Positions 46,185 to 56,989 of a stretch of 64,000 nucleotides of DNA are shown piece after piece. Numbering within the stretch: the first letter of the stretch is position 1; each line of letters begins with the position of its first letter. This DNA is from Pararge aegeria (Eukaryota > Arthropoda > Insecta > Lepidoptera > Nymphalidae), in NCBI RefSeq assembly GCF_905163445.1, contig NC_053187.1:1488001-1552000 (forward strand), in the 5' to 3' direction. The notes under the pieces are model-generated. The model had not been told where the DNA came from. It made no database searches and saw nothing but the letters and a program-made list of their open reading frames with translations. The translations under genes were made by a program, and so were the position numbers.

Positions 46185-46330
46185 AATCGTCATTATGGGC
46201 TGACAGGGCACGGTTCTCCTTTCAGAATGAGAAGGGTTGAGGCCGTAGTCCACCACGCTAGCTATGTGGGGATTGGTAGACTTCACACGCCTTTCCTCAC
46301 AATGCTCTAGGGCATCTTAGGTTTAGAAAG
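46185..46330 (-). repeat. SINE-3 fragment
   Basis: Reverse 3' half of the body. Confidence 0.6.
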
Positions 46331-46464
46331 AAGCGCGAATTTTATTTCATTCATTTATATTATGTAAAGCCCTAAAAACTACAACATCGTCAAGTGCTAG
46401 TGCTAGTCTTCAAGACTTTTCGCTTTGTTAAATAGTTAGGTAGAGTCACTGCAAACGGATAGAC

Positions 46465-46975
46465 TTGACATTTTTTTTATGTTCTTTATTCAAATAGGCA
46501 CATAGATGGCACTTTTGATGCGTTGATTATATACAAAATGTGTACATAGCAGTGAGTAGTGATGGCGATAACTACAATCGTAAACTTAAAACTAAAGCTA
46601 CGAGGGTTCCAAACGCGCCCTGGTCTAAGAAGAAGCCCACAACAAACTTAGCCGGGTGTTCTTTTTGTTATCACCATCTAAATTTGTCATTAGAAAATAT
46701 TTAAGAAACAACCTGGTTAGAGCAATTGTTCACACCCAAGCTTTTTTATCGTTTACGTAATCCTTTATACTATAAAAGGACTTTTCTATGAGCTTTCGCT
46801 TAATACAAACTTTGAACTTTTTTAGTGACATCCCCAAGATATCAACCGGTAATTTATTGTAAAATTGTATAAAATTTCCTTTAAATGAAGCGCTTATTTT
46901 GTGTAGTCTAGTGTACTGCACTGCGTGTTTATTTTTGCTTCTAATGCTCAAATTATTGCAGTCACATTTTCATTT
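46465..46975 (-). mobile_element. LINE-B 3' end with C-terminal codons
   Basis: An open - strand frame (46730-46951) gives FIQFYNKLPVDILGMSLKKF and SFYSIKDYVNDKKAW before the stop. The 3' untranslated segment continues to about 46465. Similarity in layout to LINE-A shows both are Jockey-type. Confidence 0.8.
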
Positions 46976-46977
46976 CA

Positions 46978-47044
46978 TTTCAAAAGTTTTTAAGAAATGA
47001 GGCTTACTTAAAAAAAACGAATTTGAATTTAGAATTTTGAATTC
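46978..47044 (+). repeat. LINE-A tail just upstream of an unc5 acceptor
   Basis: Only the final tail segment. It ends about 40 bases before the Ig2 exon, in the region where the branch point should lie. Confidence 0.65.
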
Positions 47045-47084
47045 TGTTCTCGAAAAGAAATAATCCTGACTTGTCTCCCAACAG

Positions 47085-47263
47085 ATATCAAGAAGCAATT
47101 TGTTCAACAGCCTCAGTCCGCGACAGTGGAGGCGGGTAGACAGGTGACGTTCCACTGCAGTCCACCACCCGCTGCTCCCCCTGCTACCATCAAGTGGGTT
47201 CGCAATGGCGTCACCATTGAAGCCACAGACGAAACCCTTGTACTGCCCAGGGTTGGTTTACAG
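47085..47263 (+). CDS. unc5: UNC-5 exon: first part of Ig domain 2
   Basis: Completes split residue Y151 and encodes residues 152-210, starting IKKQFVQQPQSATVEAGRQV. It holds the first Ig2 cysteine (C175), the W188 core residue in IKWVRNG and the strand LVLPRVGLQ. A Pro/Ala-rich loop (177-184) sits between C175 and the tryptophan, as in other UNC5 proteins. Acceptor CTCCCAACAG, donor GTACGT at 47264. Phases 1 in and 0 out. The preceding intron of 13,954 bp is the largest in the visible gene and is packed with SINEs. Confidence 0.93.
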
Positions 47264-47690
47264 GTACGTACTACCTTGATCACACGATCCAGGTAGGTAG
47301 ATCCAGTTTCGAGATAGAGGTGAACTTCTGAATCTAGCTCAGATGGGCAGATAGAGCTCAATGAGTCGCGAAGCTAAATTCACAGTGGGCTGGGCGCATA
47401 GCTCAGAGATGTCCTAAGCTGTTGGAACCCGCATCTGAAAGTGTCTCTACGAGCCGCTGAGAACAAGTGGCCCTCGAGCGTGGATTTTGGAATTTTCTAC
47501 AAATGACTAATAGTCCTGCAGTGGACGTCATCCATTGATGTTATGATTAATGACCATCGATATTTGTCAGTACAAATGCCACCATCAAGTCCGGAATGCA
47601 AGCTACATTGTAATGTTCGGGTGTATATAAGAGGTCTTGAAGAACACAACAGTAGCGTTACGACGTAATCTCTCTCCCTCTACGTCGTGT
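47264..47690 (+). mobile_element. Intronic LINE-C type fragment
   Basis: About 47360-47550 reads like the WQWAGHIARR region and C-terminus of RTE-like reverse transcriptases in degraded form (QWAGRIAQR visible). A GTGGACGTCATCCATTGATG 3' phrase follows. Confidence 0.5.
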
Positions 47691-47995
47691 TCTTCATTGC
47701 TGAGGGTCGTGACCCTGTCCACTTGCAACCTTTTTGTGCGGTTTTTAGCAACGTGTAATCCAATATGCACTTTGGTGTCGAGAACAGTGCGGATTTAATC
47801 AGACGAATCGGGCCTCGAGGTCTCTTTCCTTCTACTTAAAAATTGTCTCCATCTCTTCTGGCAATGTGACCGAAGTACTCGAGAATCCTCTGAAGACAGG
47901 TGGTGTATTTCTTGTAATTTTAAGCTGTCTCAATATCGATGCGTTGGTCCTGTGTGCCATCCATGGGATTCGCAGCATTCTCCTCCAGCACCAAG
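47690..47995 (-). mobile_element. LINE-C remnant, second copy
   Basis: Closely related to 4440-4815. The - strand shows RMLRIPWMAHRTNASILRQL, then after a break RILEYFGHIARRDGDNF. It lacks the inverted duplicate seen at 4831-4860. Confidence 0.7.
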
Positions 47996-47999
47996 ACGT

Positions 48000-48362
48000 A
48001 ATAATTCTTTATTATAGTACAAGTCGAGAAAAAAAAGACAATAACCAACTTCATTATGGGGTGGAGGAACTAATAAAGCAATACAATACAAACATCATAT
48101 TTTAGTTATGTAGTTAGATACATTAGTGGACTCTGCTTCCGTTAGCGTTAAATGGTCTATACTAATCATTATTAATATTGGTTTTGTACATTCGGCTACT
48201 TAAGTTTTAGTCTAAAAAATAATAGTGTACAGTCAGCTTCAGAACTGTTCTTAAAATAGTAAATATAAAAAAGCAGTGCAGTGGTTGATCCGAATATTGG
48301 TAACTAATTAATAACCAAAAAGGCACATTTTCATATTTATAAAAAACCTAAGTATAGTCAGT
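48000..48362. other. Intronic stretch
   Basis: Nothing recognised. Confidence 0.45.
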
Positions 48363-48722
48363 AATACTGGTTAGAAGCGTGCTTCAATTTGCGAATTCCA
48401 TGATATTATGAAAACATGTTTCGCACGTTTCGCGAAACGTGCGTAGATAGTACATTGCCGAAGATCTATTAGATAATCAAAACTAGCCCCCGGTGAACAT
48501 CTATTTTTCACTGAGTGGTTAAGGTAACAGTTCATCAAAGGACCAAAACCTGTACCCAACTTGTCAGAAATTATTATTGTTTGTTTTATGGGTTTAATTG
48601 GTTTTATTTTTAAGGATGATTTTGGTAAATTGTGTAGTATAATGATTGAATAAATTATAAATTTCACAAGCAGATTCTCCTGTGTTTCGCGGAGTATAGC
48701 AAATCAAGCTTAATTTTCATAA
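48363..48722 (+). mobile_element. 12-bp-duplication element, rearranged copy
   Basis: Begins AATACTGGTTAGAAGC and ends near TTAATTTTCATAA. The CTCCGG hairpin is lost and about 100 bases of other sequence are present in the middle. The flanking duplication is no longer clear. Confidence 0.6.
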
Positions 48723-49970
48723 CAGACTAGTAATACCTCTATCTATAGACTAAATAATACAGGTAATAGAAAATGATTTCATAACATCTCAGAACAATGC
48801 TCTCAACGTCTGCCCGGAACAGTGAAGCAGAGATAAAACAATCTTTTCTGGACGATATCCAATTCGCGCTGCACCTGCAAGGAACCTGTGTTTCTGAAGT
48901 GCCTTTAAGTAGCGCTTATGATAACACTTTATGCTTGTAAAGTTATTCTAAGAATAAAGTAGAATAGGGAAGAAAATAATAAATTTATCGTCTCATCTGT
49001 GCATTTACTTTGATGTGTTTTGCTGTTAAATAGTTTAACTATTACGGCACTTTTGTGCATTTACTTCAGCGCGTTATTTGCGTATTCTAGTTTCTAATCA
49101 TTATCATCATCATATCAACCCATTACCGGCCCATACTCTCCTGCCATAATGAGAAGGGGTTTTTGGCAAGCAAGCCCGAGCTAAAATTTAATTTAATTTT
49201 ATTTTATTTTTTCTTTAATTGGAAAACCAACAGTTGTAGATACTAAATAGTTAACAAATTGGTTGACTTAAAACTAATAACAGGTTTCCACAGATAAATC
49301 TTATATAAACAAGGGTACCTGATAGAACCCAGCAATAGCGCAGCAAACTATAACAAAGTGTTAAGTTTACCTAGCATGCAACAGTTTATCTACTAAGTTA
49401 CGACGTACACTGTTCATATTACCATAAAAAAGTCAATTTTGGGGTCATTGTAAACAGAATTAAGAAGGCGAGAGACATGGATTATAAAGTAATTTAATCT
49501 ATTCTTAGTTTTCGTTAAGGGTACGTGCAGAATCTTTTTATGCCTAGGTAATCGCGAGGGTACAAATAAATCTAACTTGGTAAGTAGTTCCAGACTATCT
49601 ATTGAAAATGTATGTATGTTAAAAGTGCTTAGCTTGTAAGGAAATTGTTGCGTATTGCTTATTCATTTAATTATTATATTAACGTTTGTATCACATTCGT
49701 GATGGTTTTATACACAATCCCAATATTGTTAGTATATATGATGAATTATGACACTGTCGTCACTTCATAACTACTACAATTCTATATATACCAGTTAATA
49801 GTCTGTGTCTAGATTATTTATTATCTTCACCTACGCATGTCCGTAAACTGGTTAAGGCCTTAGTCCACCACGCATGCCCAGTGCGGATTGGTGGACTCCA
49901 CACGCCTTCAGAACATATAACTCTTAGGCATGCAGGTTCATGGTGCACGTCTGTTTAGTGAAATATGTTT
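48723..49970. other. Intronic stretch with small SINE-3 pieces
   Basis: Reverse SINE-3 fragments at 49090-49165 and 49845-49945. Otherwise AT-rich and unassigned. Confidence 0.45.
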
Positions 49971-49971
49971 A

Positions 49972-50285
49972 ATTGATAACACAGTGGGTAGGACTTCAGC
50001 TTCACTTTTGTGGGGCCGAGTTTGAATGAACGCACCTCTAACTTTTCTAAGTTACAAATTCAAATTCAAATGCATTTATTTGCTTAAAACATGACAACGC
50101 GTAAAACATTTTTATTGTTTTGTCGCAATCTACGACATGCAAATCTTAATTTTAATTTACGTACGTTTTAAGCAATTAAAATATCACTTGCGGTCAGTGG
50201 CGTGCGCCGGGTTTCTTACCAGGGTATGCATACAGCAGGAAAATTGCATGAAACGGCAAAAATCCTCCTCTTATACGAGTTATAT

Positions 50286-50330
<45 letters not shown>

Positions 50331-50530
50331 TTTTTGGGTATGCAGTGCTTTTGTGCATGCATGATGTGCACGCCACTGCTTGCGGTGAAGGAAAACATCG
50401 TGAGTTGTGTGATTCTCCGTAATGTTCTTGTAGGTGTGTGATGTCCACCAACCTGCATTGATCCAGCATGGTGGACTACGGCCTTAACCCCTTCTCATTA
50501 GTAATTGGTTGATATGATGATGATGTGAAA
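49972..50530 (+). repeat. SINE-3 copy split by a hAT-like MITE
   Basis: Head and first body part lie at 49972-50194, with an extra A/T-rich insertion near 50055-50155. The body resumes at 50379 and ends in a GATGATGATG tail. Confidence 0.75.
50195..50378. mobile_element. hAT-like MITE, copy 3 (nested in SINE-3)
   Basis: 184 bp with ends CAGTGGCGTGC and GCACGCCACTG and identical 8-bp duplications CTTGCGGT at 50187-50194 and 50379-50386. Centre is a long TA tract, so this copy can fold back extensively. Confidence 0.92.
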
Positions 50531-50573
50531 TTATAAACACCTAAGTTATAAAAAATTATGTTTTTCTGTGCAG

Positions 50574-50652
50574 GATATGGCGAATTACACATGCATGGCT
50601 GAAAACATTGCCGGGCGGCGGGAGTCCGATACAGCTGTGTTGTCAGTTTATG
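50574..50652 (+). CDS. unc5: UNC-5 exon: second part of Ig domain 2
   Basis: Residues 211-236, reading DMANYTCMAENIAGRRES then DTAVLSVY, plus one base. DMANYTC carries the second Ig2 cysteine (C217) in the usual D-x-A-x-Y-x-C motif. NYT at 214-216 is a possible glycosylation site. Splitting Ig2 over two exons at a phase 0 intron explains why the domain is not visible as one reading frame. Acceptor TTCTGTGCAG, donor GTAGGT at 50653, exit phase 1. Confidence 0.93.
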
Positions 50653-50929
50653 GTAGGTTTATTTCCAAAGAGCGATATCGCTTGGTAAAATGAGATGAAA
50701 TATTAATCATTCATGCATTTTCATTAAAAATATTTCATTCGTCGACTACCCAAAGCTTACTGCAACAATTTATTAATGGCTTTTGCCATGTTCAGCTCGA
50801 TGAATTGGATTTCAATATGAAATAACTAAATAGTAAAAGCATCAGATAACGCACATAAGGTAGGTTACCGTAGCCATGTTATAAAAATTTTACTTAGAAA
50901 GAAAACCTATCTGCATACATAGATATATG

Positions 50930-51325
50930 GATACATCTTGGAGATGTCTCTTAAAAAGTTCAAAGTTTGTATTAAACGTAAGCTTATAGAAAAGTCCTAT
51001 TATAGTATAAAGGACTACGTAAACGATAAAAAAGCTTGGGTGTAAATTATTGCTCTAACCAGGTTGCTCTTCTAATAATTTAAAATGACATTGTGAGATG
51101 GTGATAACAAAAAAAAAAAACACCCGGCTAAGTTTGTTGTGGGCTTCTTCTTAGACCAGGACGCGTTTGGAACCCTCGTAGCTTTAGTTTTAAGTTTACG
51201 AATGTGGTTATCGCCATCATCTCACAACCGTGTGGTTCTTATGTACGCATCAAAAGTGCCACCTGTGGGCCTACTTGAATAAAGATATTTTTGACTTTGA
51301 CTTTGACTTTGACTTATGAACATTC
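50930..51325 (+). mobile_element. LINE-B 3' end, forward
   Basis: C-terminal codons (MSLKKFKVCIKRKLIEKSYY-like), untranslated segment with an A run and a GACTTTGACTTTGACTT tail at 51295-51316. Confidence 0.8.
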
Positions 51326-51594
51326 CGATTTTAACAAACTTCCGTTATAGGTATTTTTTTAAAATATTTATTACCCAAGGGCTCCGTCATTTATAAGCCT
51401 AGTCGAATAATTCCTAATTCATTTGAAAGGACATAGTTTGAGGTAAGTTCCATCAAAGTTTAATCAAATTCGGTAGTTTGGGTTGTAAATCAAAGTAACT
51501 TGAAAAATAATCTAAATCAAGTACATATTACTGATATTAAAAAAAAAATTAGGCGTAAAATGTACGATGAATAGTGATACATAGAGAGCGGTGT

Positions 51595-51720
51595 AGTCTG
51601 ATTAGTGGGAGGTCCCGTCTGATTAGTGGGAGGTCCTGAGTTCAATTCCAGATGGAAGGCTTCGGCCGTGGCTTGTTACCACCGTATCGATAGTAATAGG
51701 CTAGAACCTGTGTACTTGGG
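51595..51720 (+). repeat. SINE-2 head fragment with local duplication
   Basis: The phrase GTCTGATTAGTGGGAGGTCC occurs twice in tandem before GAGTTCAATTCC. Confidence 0.6.
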
Positions 51721-51839
51721 TCGGGCCAGAAATTTGCAGTATCAGTTCAGCAAGGAATGTGGGTGTGAGCTATTAATCCAGAAGTGGGAAAATTACATAT
51801 ACATATTACATTTAAATGCACTTTTATTACTATATCGAA

Positions 51840-52110
51840 ACTATATTTATATTGCAGAAAAGAGCTTTACGATCAATACATAGGTTTAAAGAATATATTA
51901 AAACACATTTATTACAGCGAGGTTACTATACAATTGATGAATTTCTTTATGACAAGGTTACTTAAAATCATCCCGCTCCGCTTTCATTTCTCACAAGATA
52001 GAAAAATGAATTTTAAAATGTAGAGTTGATGTAGAAACAAAGCAACTGCTGAGTTTCTTGGTGGTAGTCACTACAAACAGACAGCCTTGGGCGTTTTAAA
52101 GGTGCTAAAT
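51840..52110 (+). mobile_element. LINE-A 3' fragment near an unc5 acceptor
   Basis: C-terminal codons (HLLQRGYYTIDEFLYDKVT-like) and untranslated segment. It stops about 65 bases before the first thrombospondin exon. Confidence 0.7.
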
Positions 52111-52176
52111 GACCTGACGACTACTTCTTGATGCACCGAATAGAAAGGTCTATAAAAATCAATGTTTGGTCTTTAG

Positions 52177-52347
52177 TGAACGGTGGCTGGTCGGAGTGGT
52201 CCCCCTGGCTAGCCTGCAGGTGCGGAGCGCAGACCAGCGGTAGACGGAGAACCAGGACTTGCAGTGAGCCAGCGCCTGCCAATGGTGGAGTGCCGTGCCG
52301 CGGACAAGCATCTCAGAGCGACGAAGACTGTCTCAGCTGTCAGAATG
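52177..52347 (+). CDS. unc5: UNC-5 exon: thrombospondin type 1 module 1
   Basis: Completes V237 and encodes residues 238-293, opening NGGWSEWSPWLACRCGAQTS. The tryptophan ladder W241, W244, W247 and six cysteines of a TSP1 module are present. The CSEPAPANGGVPCRG segment is typical of UNC5 TSP1-1. Acceptor GGTCTTTAG. The donor is GTGCCT at 52348, weaker than the others but the only one that keeps the frame into the next module. Phases 1 and 1. Confidence 0.93.
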
Positions 52348-52514
52348 GTGCCTGAATACCTATACACTTTTAAAATACTTTTTTTTATTTAAGGATTACA
52401 TTGAAGCAGTTTTGTCACCTTGAAACTAAAGCCAATTTATACGCCGTCACGGTAAACGGCACAACGCTCTCTTATCTGCACTCTGCAGGCCATAATTATT
52501 AAAATATAATGAAA

Positions 52515-52765
52515 TAAGCTGTGATAGCCCATTGGGTAGGACTTCGACTTCACTTTCGAGGGGCCGAGTTGGAGTAAAATATAATTTGCTTCAACGGTGA
52601 GGAAAATATCTTCAGGAAACCTGCATATGCCTGAGAGTTCTCCATAATGTTCTCAAAGGTGTGTGGATTCCACCAATCTGTACTGGGATAGCGTGGTGGA
52701 CAACGGCCTTAACCCGTGACCCGTGCACTGAAGTACGCCCGTAACGGTTTGATGATAATAAAATT
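52515..52765 (+). repeat. SINE-3 copy
   Basis: Head with GTGATAGCCCATTGGGTAGG but a deletion at the head-body join. Ends GATGATAATAA. Confidence 0.75.
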
Positions 52766-52769
52766 AATG

Positions 52770-53530
52770 AGAACAATAAAGGAAGCTACCCGTACACCCA
52801 TTGGCTTCGCCCACCAGTGCAGTGGGTGCTAGGGGAATACGTATTTACCCGTGCACCCACTTTGTTAGTGAAGTAATTAAATATAAAAATAGTATATTAA
52901 TTTTAATGAAGAAACTATGTTTTAATTAAGTTTGCTCAATATGGCTTTAATAAATGAGTTCTATTAATTCTATGTACCTAGTCAAGATCAGGACTATTAT
53001 AAATGCGAAGTGTGTGTGTTGGTTTGTTTGTCTTTCCTCTGCGCACTAAGCAACCAATCATCTTTATTTTTGGCATAGACTTATTTGAATTGACGGGGAG
53101 TTACAAAGGCTACTTTTTATCTCAGCACGGCTAGCATGGGCAGGAGATAATAATATCCCCGGGGAAAGGATAAAAATGTATCTTCTCGTACAGCTTTATC
53201 AACTCTAAGAGCATTGGCGTACAAGTGGAAATATTAATTATGTAATAATAAGCTGGGGTAAACGTCTCCTATTCCATGCTCCCGTGCTTTAGCAGGTAGT
53301 CAGGGGATATAATCGGGGTATATAAATCGGGGGTTTTAAACAGCTACTACAAAACACTTTTTACCGCCTTATATAAATAGATACATGTACTACATGTATT
53401 TATTTATCCTTTCCTCTTTATTTTATTTAACTTTTCCCCCCTTGCTTTTAAGCTTGTTTTAAAACAGTCCCTTTTATTAATTTTTTTATTCTTCCTTTCC
53501 TTTCTGGCTTCTTTATGACATATAGGTATA
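52770..53530. other. Intronic stretch
   Basis: A diverged interspersed repeat, with GGACTATTATAAATGCGAAG and the phrase TTGTCTTTCCTC, lies at about 52990-53170. No gene. Confidence 0.4.
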
Positions 53531-53532
53531 TA

Positions 53533-54135
53533 CTAGCTGACCCATGCAACTTCGTTGCAATAAATCGGTTATTACCGGAAAACACGAATAAAATGACACT
53601 TTCTAAAAATGAATCCTAGCTAGATCGATTAATCGCCTCCGAAACATCCTGTATATAACATTTATTGATTATAAATATTCTTTTATATTTTTTTATATTG
53701 TATTTGGACGTATACTTATAAAGTAAGTATATTTTATATAATTTATTACTATTATTTATTTATTATTGTAATTTATGTTTATTATTTAAGTATTACGTTT
53801 TGTACACCCTAACCCTTTTTCTTAATTTCATGTACTCAATTTGGAAGGTTGCCTGGTAGAGATCGCTTTTAAGCGATAAGGCCTCCTATTGTACCTTTTC
53901 GCCTTTATTTTAATTGTATATCTTATATCTTTAAACGAGCAATTCTTGTATATATATAATTGGAATCTCGGAATCGGCTCGAAAACGATCTTCATGAAAT
54001 TTAGTATACAGGGGGTTTCAGGGGCGATAAATCGATCTAGCTATGATTCATTTTTAGAAAATGTAATTTTATTTGTGTTTTCCGGTAATAACCGATTTGG
54101 TGCAACGAAGTTGCACGGGTCAACTAGTTTTTTTT
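53533..54135. repeat. Inverted pair of ACTAGCTG-type repeats
   Basis: Forward copy at 53533-53660 (CTAGCTGACCCATGCAACTTC onward) and reverse copy at 53945-54130, ending in the complement of the same start. They enclose a loop of about 285 bases with a copy of the GTTGCCTGGTAGAGATCGC family (53795-53935). Confidence 0.8.
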
Positions 54136-54275
54136 AATGCTTGTTTTTTTTCTAATTTGGTGAACAATAAAGTGTATTTCAAAGTATATAACGAATGTCT
54201 CCTGTTTGCGCTAGCCCTGCAAAGTAGCAAACTAGGAAAACGAGCAGCATCTAGTAACAAATAACATGAACACAG

Positions 54276-54416
54276 GTTCGTGGTCACCCTGGGGCGCGTG
54301 GTCTACCTGCAGCGAGGACTGCGTGAGAGTGCGCCGAAGACAATGCGTTGGCACTTGCGCTGGTTCAACCGTGCAGCACGCTGCTTGCGTTGACGGCCTT
54401 TGTTCAGCAGGACTCA
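54276..54416 (+). CDS. unc5: UNC-5 exon: thrombospondin type 1 module 2
   Basis: Completes G294 and encodes residues 295-340, starting SWSPWGAWSTCSEDCVRVRR. Tryptophans 296, 299 and 302 and cysteines in CSEDC, RQCVGTC, AACVDGLC give a compact TSP1 module. It is shorter between its third and fourth cysteines than vertebrate UNC5 modules as I know them. The RVRRRQC stretch is basic. Acceptor GAACACAG, donor GTAAGT at 54417. Phases 1 and 1. Confidence 0.93.
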
Positions 54417-54499
54417 GTAAGTACCCTTCTTCTTCAACCTAGAATACACGGTAATTTTTTTTCTTCGCACAACAGGAAAATTAAAAAAAAACTTTTTTC

Positions 54500-54700
54500 C
54501 TAACTCTAAAGTTGCCTTGCTGAGATCGCTATTAAGCGACCGCTTCTTGTATTCTACTTGTTTCTTCATGTTTCTGTTTTTATTTCATTTTTGAAAACGT
54601 GAATGATGTGGTATACAAATAAAGAGTTACATAAGTAAATAAATAATAACAGCGATCCATTTTATCAGATATATCTACTATTTTGAGGGGATTTTCTTTA
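54500..54700 (+). repeat. Short interspersed repeat (GCCTTGCTGAGATCGC variant)
   Basis: A forward relative of the 53795-53935 repeat with a GCGATCTC-type core and an A/T-rich tail. Confidence 0.5.
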
Positions 54701-55130
54701 ATAATAACACTAGAGACCCGCCCTGGCTTCGCACGGGTGCAATGTATGAATACAATTCAGCAGGAGTTGTAATGTTGCGTCTGCCAGCAGCTCTGCCCTC
54801 GCTTTTAAATCTCTGATACCTTCAAGATATTTATTTTAACGATATGCGGTAAAAGGCAATTTTGATCTACTTTAAATACGCAATGTATCTAATGTAGGTA
54901 TATAATTGGATACAGTATGATACTGTTCCGTTCAAAATAGTAATTTTTATTATATAAAAAAAATAAAATACAGTCGATTATCCTTAGGCAATAAACATAA
55001 AACATATCAACAGTCTTTTTAAGATATGCAATACTGTAGTATATGAATTAATCCTATCTAAACCTACAGTTCAGCCGGCCTTTGCAATGTAACCACAGAC
55101 TATTAAGTTTTGATTGAGCTAACTAACCTC
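54701..55130. other. Intronic stretch
   Basis: Begins with a CTAGAGACCCGCCCTGGC phrase of the ACTAGCTG type. Otherwise unassigned. Confidence 0.4.
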
Positions 55131-55134
55131 TATG

Positions 55135-55395
55135 GCGCAACTGTGAATGCTGTGAATGTAAGCAGGAGCTCCCGGGTTTGATTCCCTGCTCTGATCTTGT
55201 GGGAGGCTTCGGCTTGCCGCTAAGCGATTTAGTGTTCCGGTGCGATGTCGCATAAAAACCGACTATCGGTATGACTCCAATACTCCCTAACAGGTTAGGC
55301 CGCTACCATATTAACTGCATCATAACTTAGCACCAGGTGAGATTGCAGTCAGCGGTCAGAGTGAAGGGCTAACTTGTAAAAGAAAAAAAAACTCA
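55135..55395 (+). repeat. SINE-2 copy
   Basis: Partial head with GGGTTTGATTCCC, full body and A-rich tail. The doubled GGTCT segment is lost. Confidence 0.75.
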
Positions 55396-55439
55396 ATACA
55401 TTTGAATTTTGCGTAAAGAAACTTTATAAATAATAATAA

Positions 55440-55697
55440 ATAAATAAATATACTACGACAATACACACATCGCCACCTAGCCCCAAAGTAAGCATAGCTT
55501 GTGTTATGGGTACTAAGATATCTGATGAATATTTTTATGAATAATATACATAAATACTTAGAATATACATATAAACACCCAGACACTGAAAAACACTCAT
55601 GCTCATCACACAAACATTTTCCAGTTGTGGGAATCGAACCCACGGCCTTGGACTCAGAAAGCAGGGTTGCAGCAAACTGCGCCAATCGGCCGTCAAC
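55440..55697 (-). repeat. SINE-1 copy
   Basis: A clean, complete reverse copy with an AAAT tail at 55435-55450. The long reverse frame over it is a SINE translation. Confidence 0.9.
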
Positions 55698-56330
55698 ACT
55701 TATAGATAGCATAGTGTCACCCATCTCGTCCGTATGTAAACAAATATGTCAGTAATAAAGTTTAACTGAAAGGTAAATGTGTCAATCATACCATTGAGTT
55801 TACAAGAAAATGTTCTATTGTTTCAAAAAGGTGTTAATTGGTGTAAGGTAAAGCAAAAAGCTGAATATTAATAAAGAATGTCATACAAAGCATCATTATT
55901 AGCGGCAATTATTATTGAAACCCGGTAAATAATGGTGGAAACCCCTGTCTACGAAGTTTCTCACCATTTAATTAACACTTCTCATAGTTTTTGTTTAGCA
56001 TAACTGGTTGAGAACAAAGCACCAAGCTGACTGGGGAATATCGGGAAAAACTGTTTAATTGTGGAGCTGAATGTTGTCAGTTAATAATTTTACTTTCAAA
56101 TTCATTTTGTGATTCAGTTGAGGTTCAATCGAGCGTTCAGTTTCGTATTGTTTCTAAGGGTTAAAAATAATTGCAAAAATAAAAAATAATTATTGACAAA
56201 CAGTAAAAGGGTTATATGGTCATTATCAAGACATCGGAGCTTGTTTTATTTAACTGGTTTACTGTAAAACTATTTAGGGGCTATATGATGGGGGTATGAA
56301 AAAATTGTATTTTGTTACCTAAACTACAAA
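55698..56330. other. Intronic AT-rich stretch
   Basis: Nothing recognised. Confidence 0.5.
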
Positions 56331-56332
56331 CT

Positions 56333-56530
56333 AGCTGATACCCGCGACTTCGTTCGCGTGGATTAAGGTTTTTTATTCTCCCTGAATTCTCTTATTTCCC
56401 GGGATAAAAAGAAGCCTATGTGTTATTTCAGATTACAATCTATCTCTGTAACAAATTTCAGCAAAATCGGTTCAATCGTTGCGATGTTTGTTACCAAACA
56501 TAAATACTTTTGCCTTTATAATATTCTAGC
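56333..56530 (+). repeat. ACTAGCTG-type repeat, short complete form
   Basis: Starts CTAGCTGATACCCGCGAC and ends at TTTATAATATTCTAGC after the usual AAATCGGTTCAATCG phrase. Confidence 0.65.
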
Positions 56531-56654
56531 TTCTGAAGCTTTGCTGAGCTAATCTTACTACGGGAACTATTTAAGAGATCGGTATAAAAAGTTCTTGTCC
56601 TTTTCCATAGCATAGGTGACATGTATACGAAATTTCAAACTTCTGCCCGATTTA

Positions 56655-56930
56655 GGGCCGAGTTCGAATCCCAGCACGCACCTCCATATTTTCGAAGTTA
56701 CATGCTTACTTAAAGTAATTAAAATATCACTTGCTTCAACGGTGAAGGAAAATATTGTGAGATAACCTACACGCCTGAGAGTTCTCCATAATGTTTTCAA
56801 TGTTGTGTGGAGTCCACTAATCCGCAATGGGCCAGCGTGGTGGACTACGGCCTTAACCCCTTCTCATTGTGGGAGGAGAACCGTGCCCTGTATTGGGCCG
56901 GTAATGGGTTGATATGATCGTGCCATTCAC
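56655..56930 (+). repeat. SINE-3 copy
   Basis: Starts within the head at GGGCCGAGTTCGAATCCC and ends GTTGATATGAT. Well conserved. It stops about 60 bases before the next unc5 exon. Confidence 0.85.
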
Positions 56931-56989
56931 GAATTACAATCGCAATATGGCTCTCTAAATTTTTTTTTTTAATTCGTAATAACTTGTAG

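Noticed and set aside
52128..52176. ATG at 52128 as a start for the first TSP1 module
   Set aside because: The TSP1 frame enters through a good acceptor at 52176/52177 in a phase matching the Ig2 exon. The upstream bases are intronic.
55356..55724. Long reverse frame of 122 codons, and similar frames at 31819-32202, 33050-33328, 34821-35103, 35468-35734 and 36558-36923
   Set aside because: All encode the same peptide phrases (for example FLSPRPWVRFPQLENV) because they cross SINE-1 copies. They are translations of a non-coding repeat.
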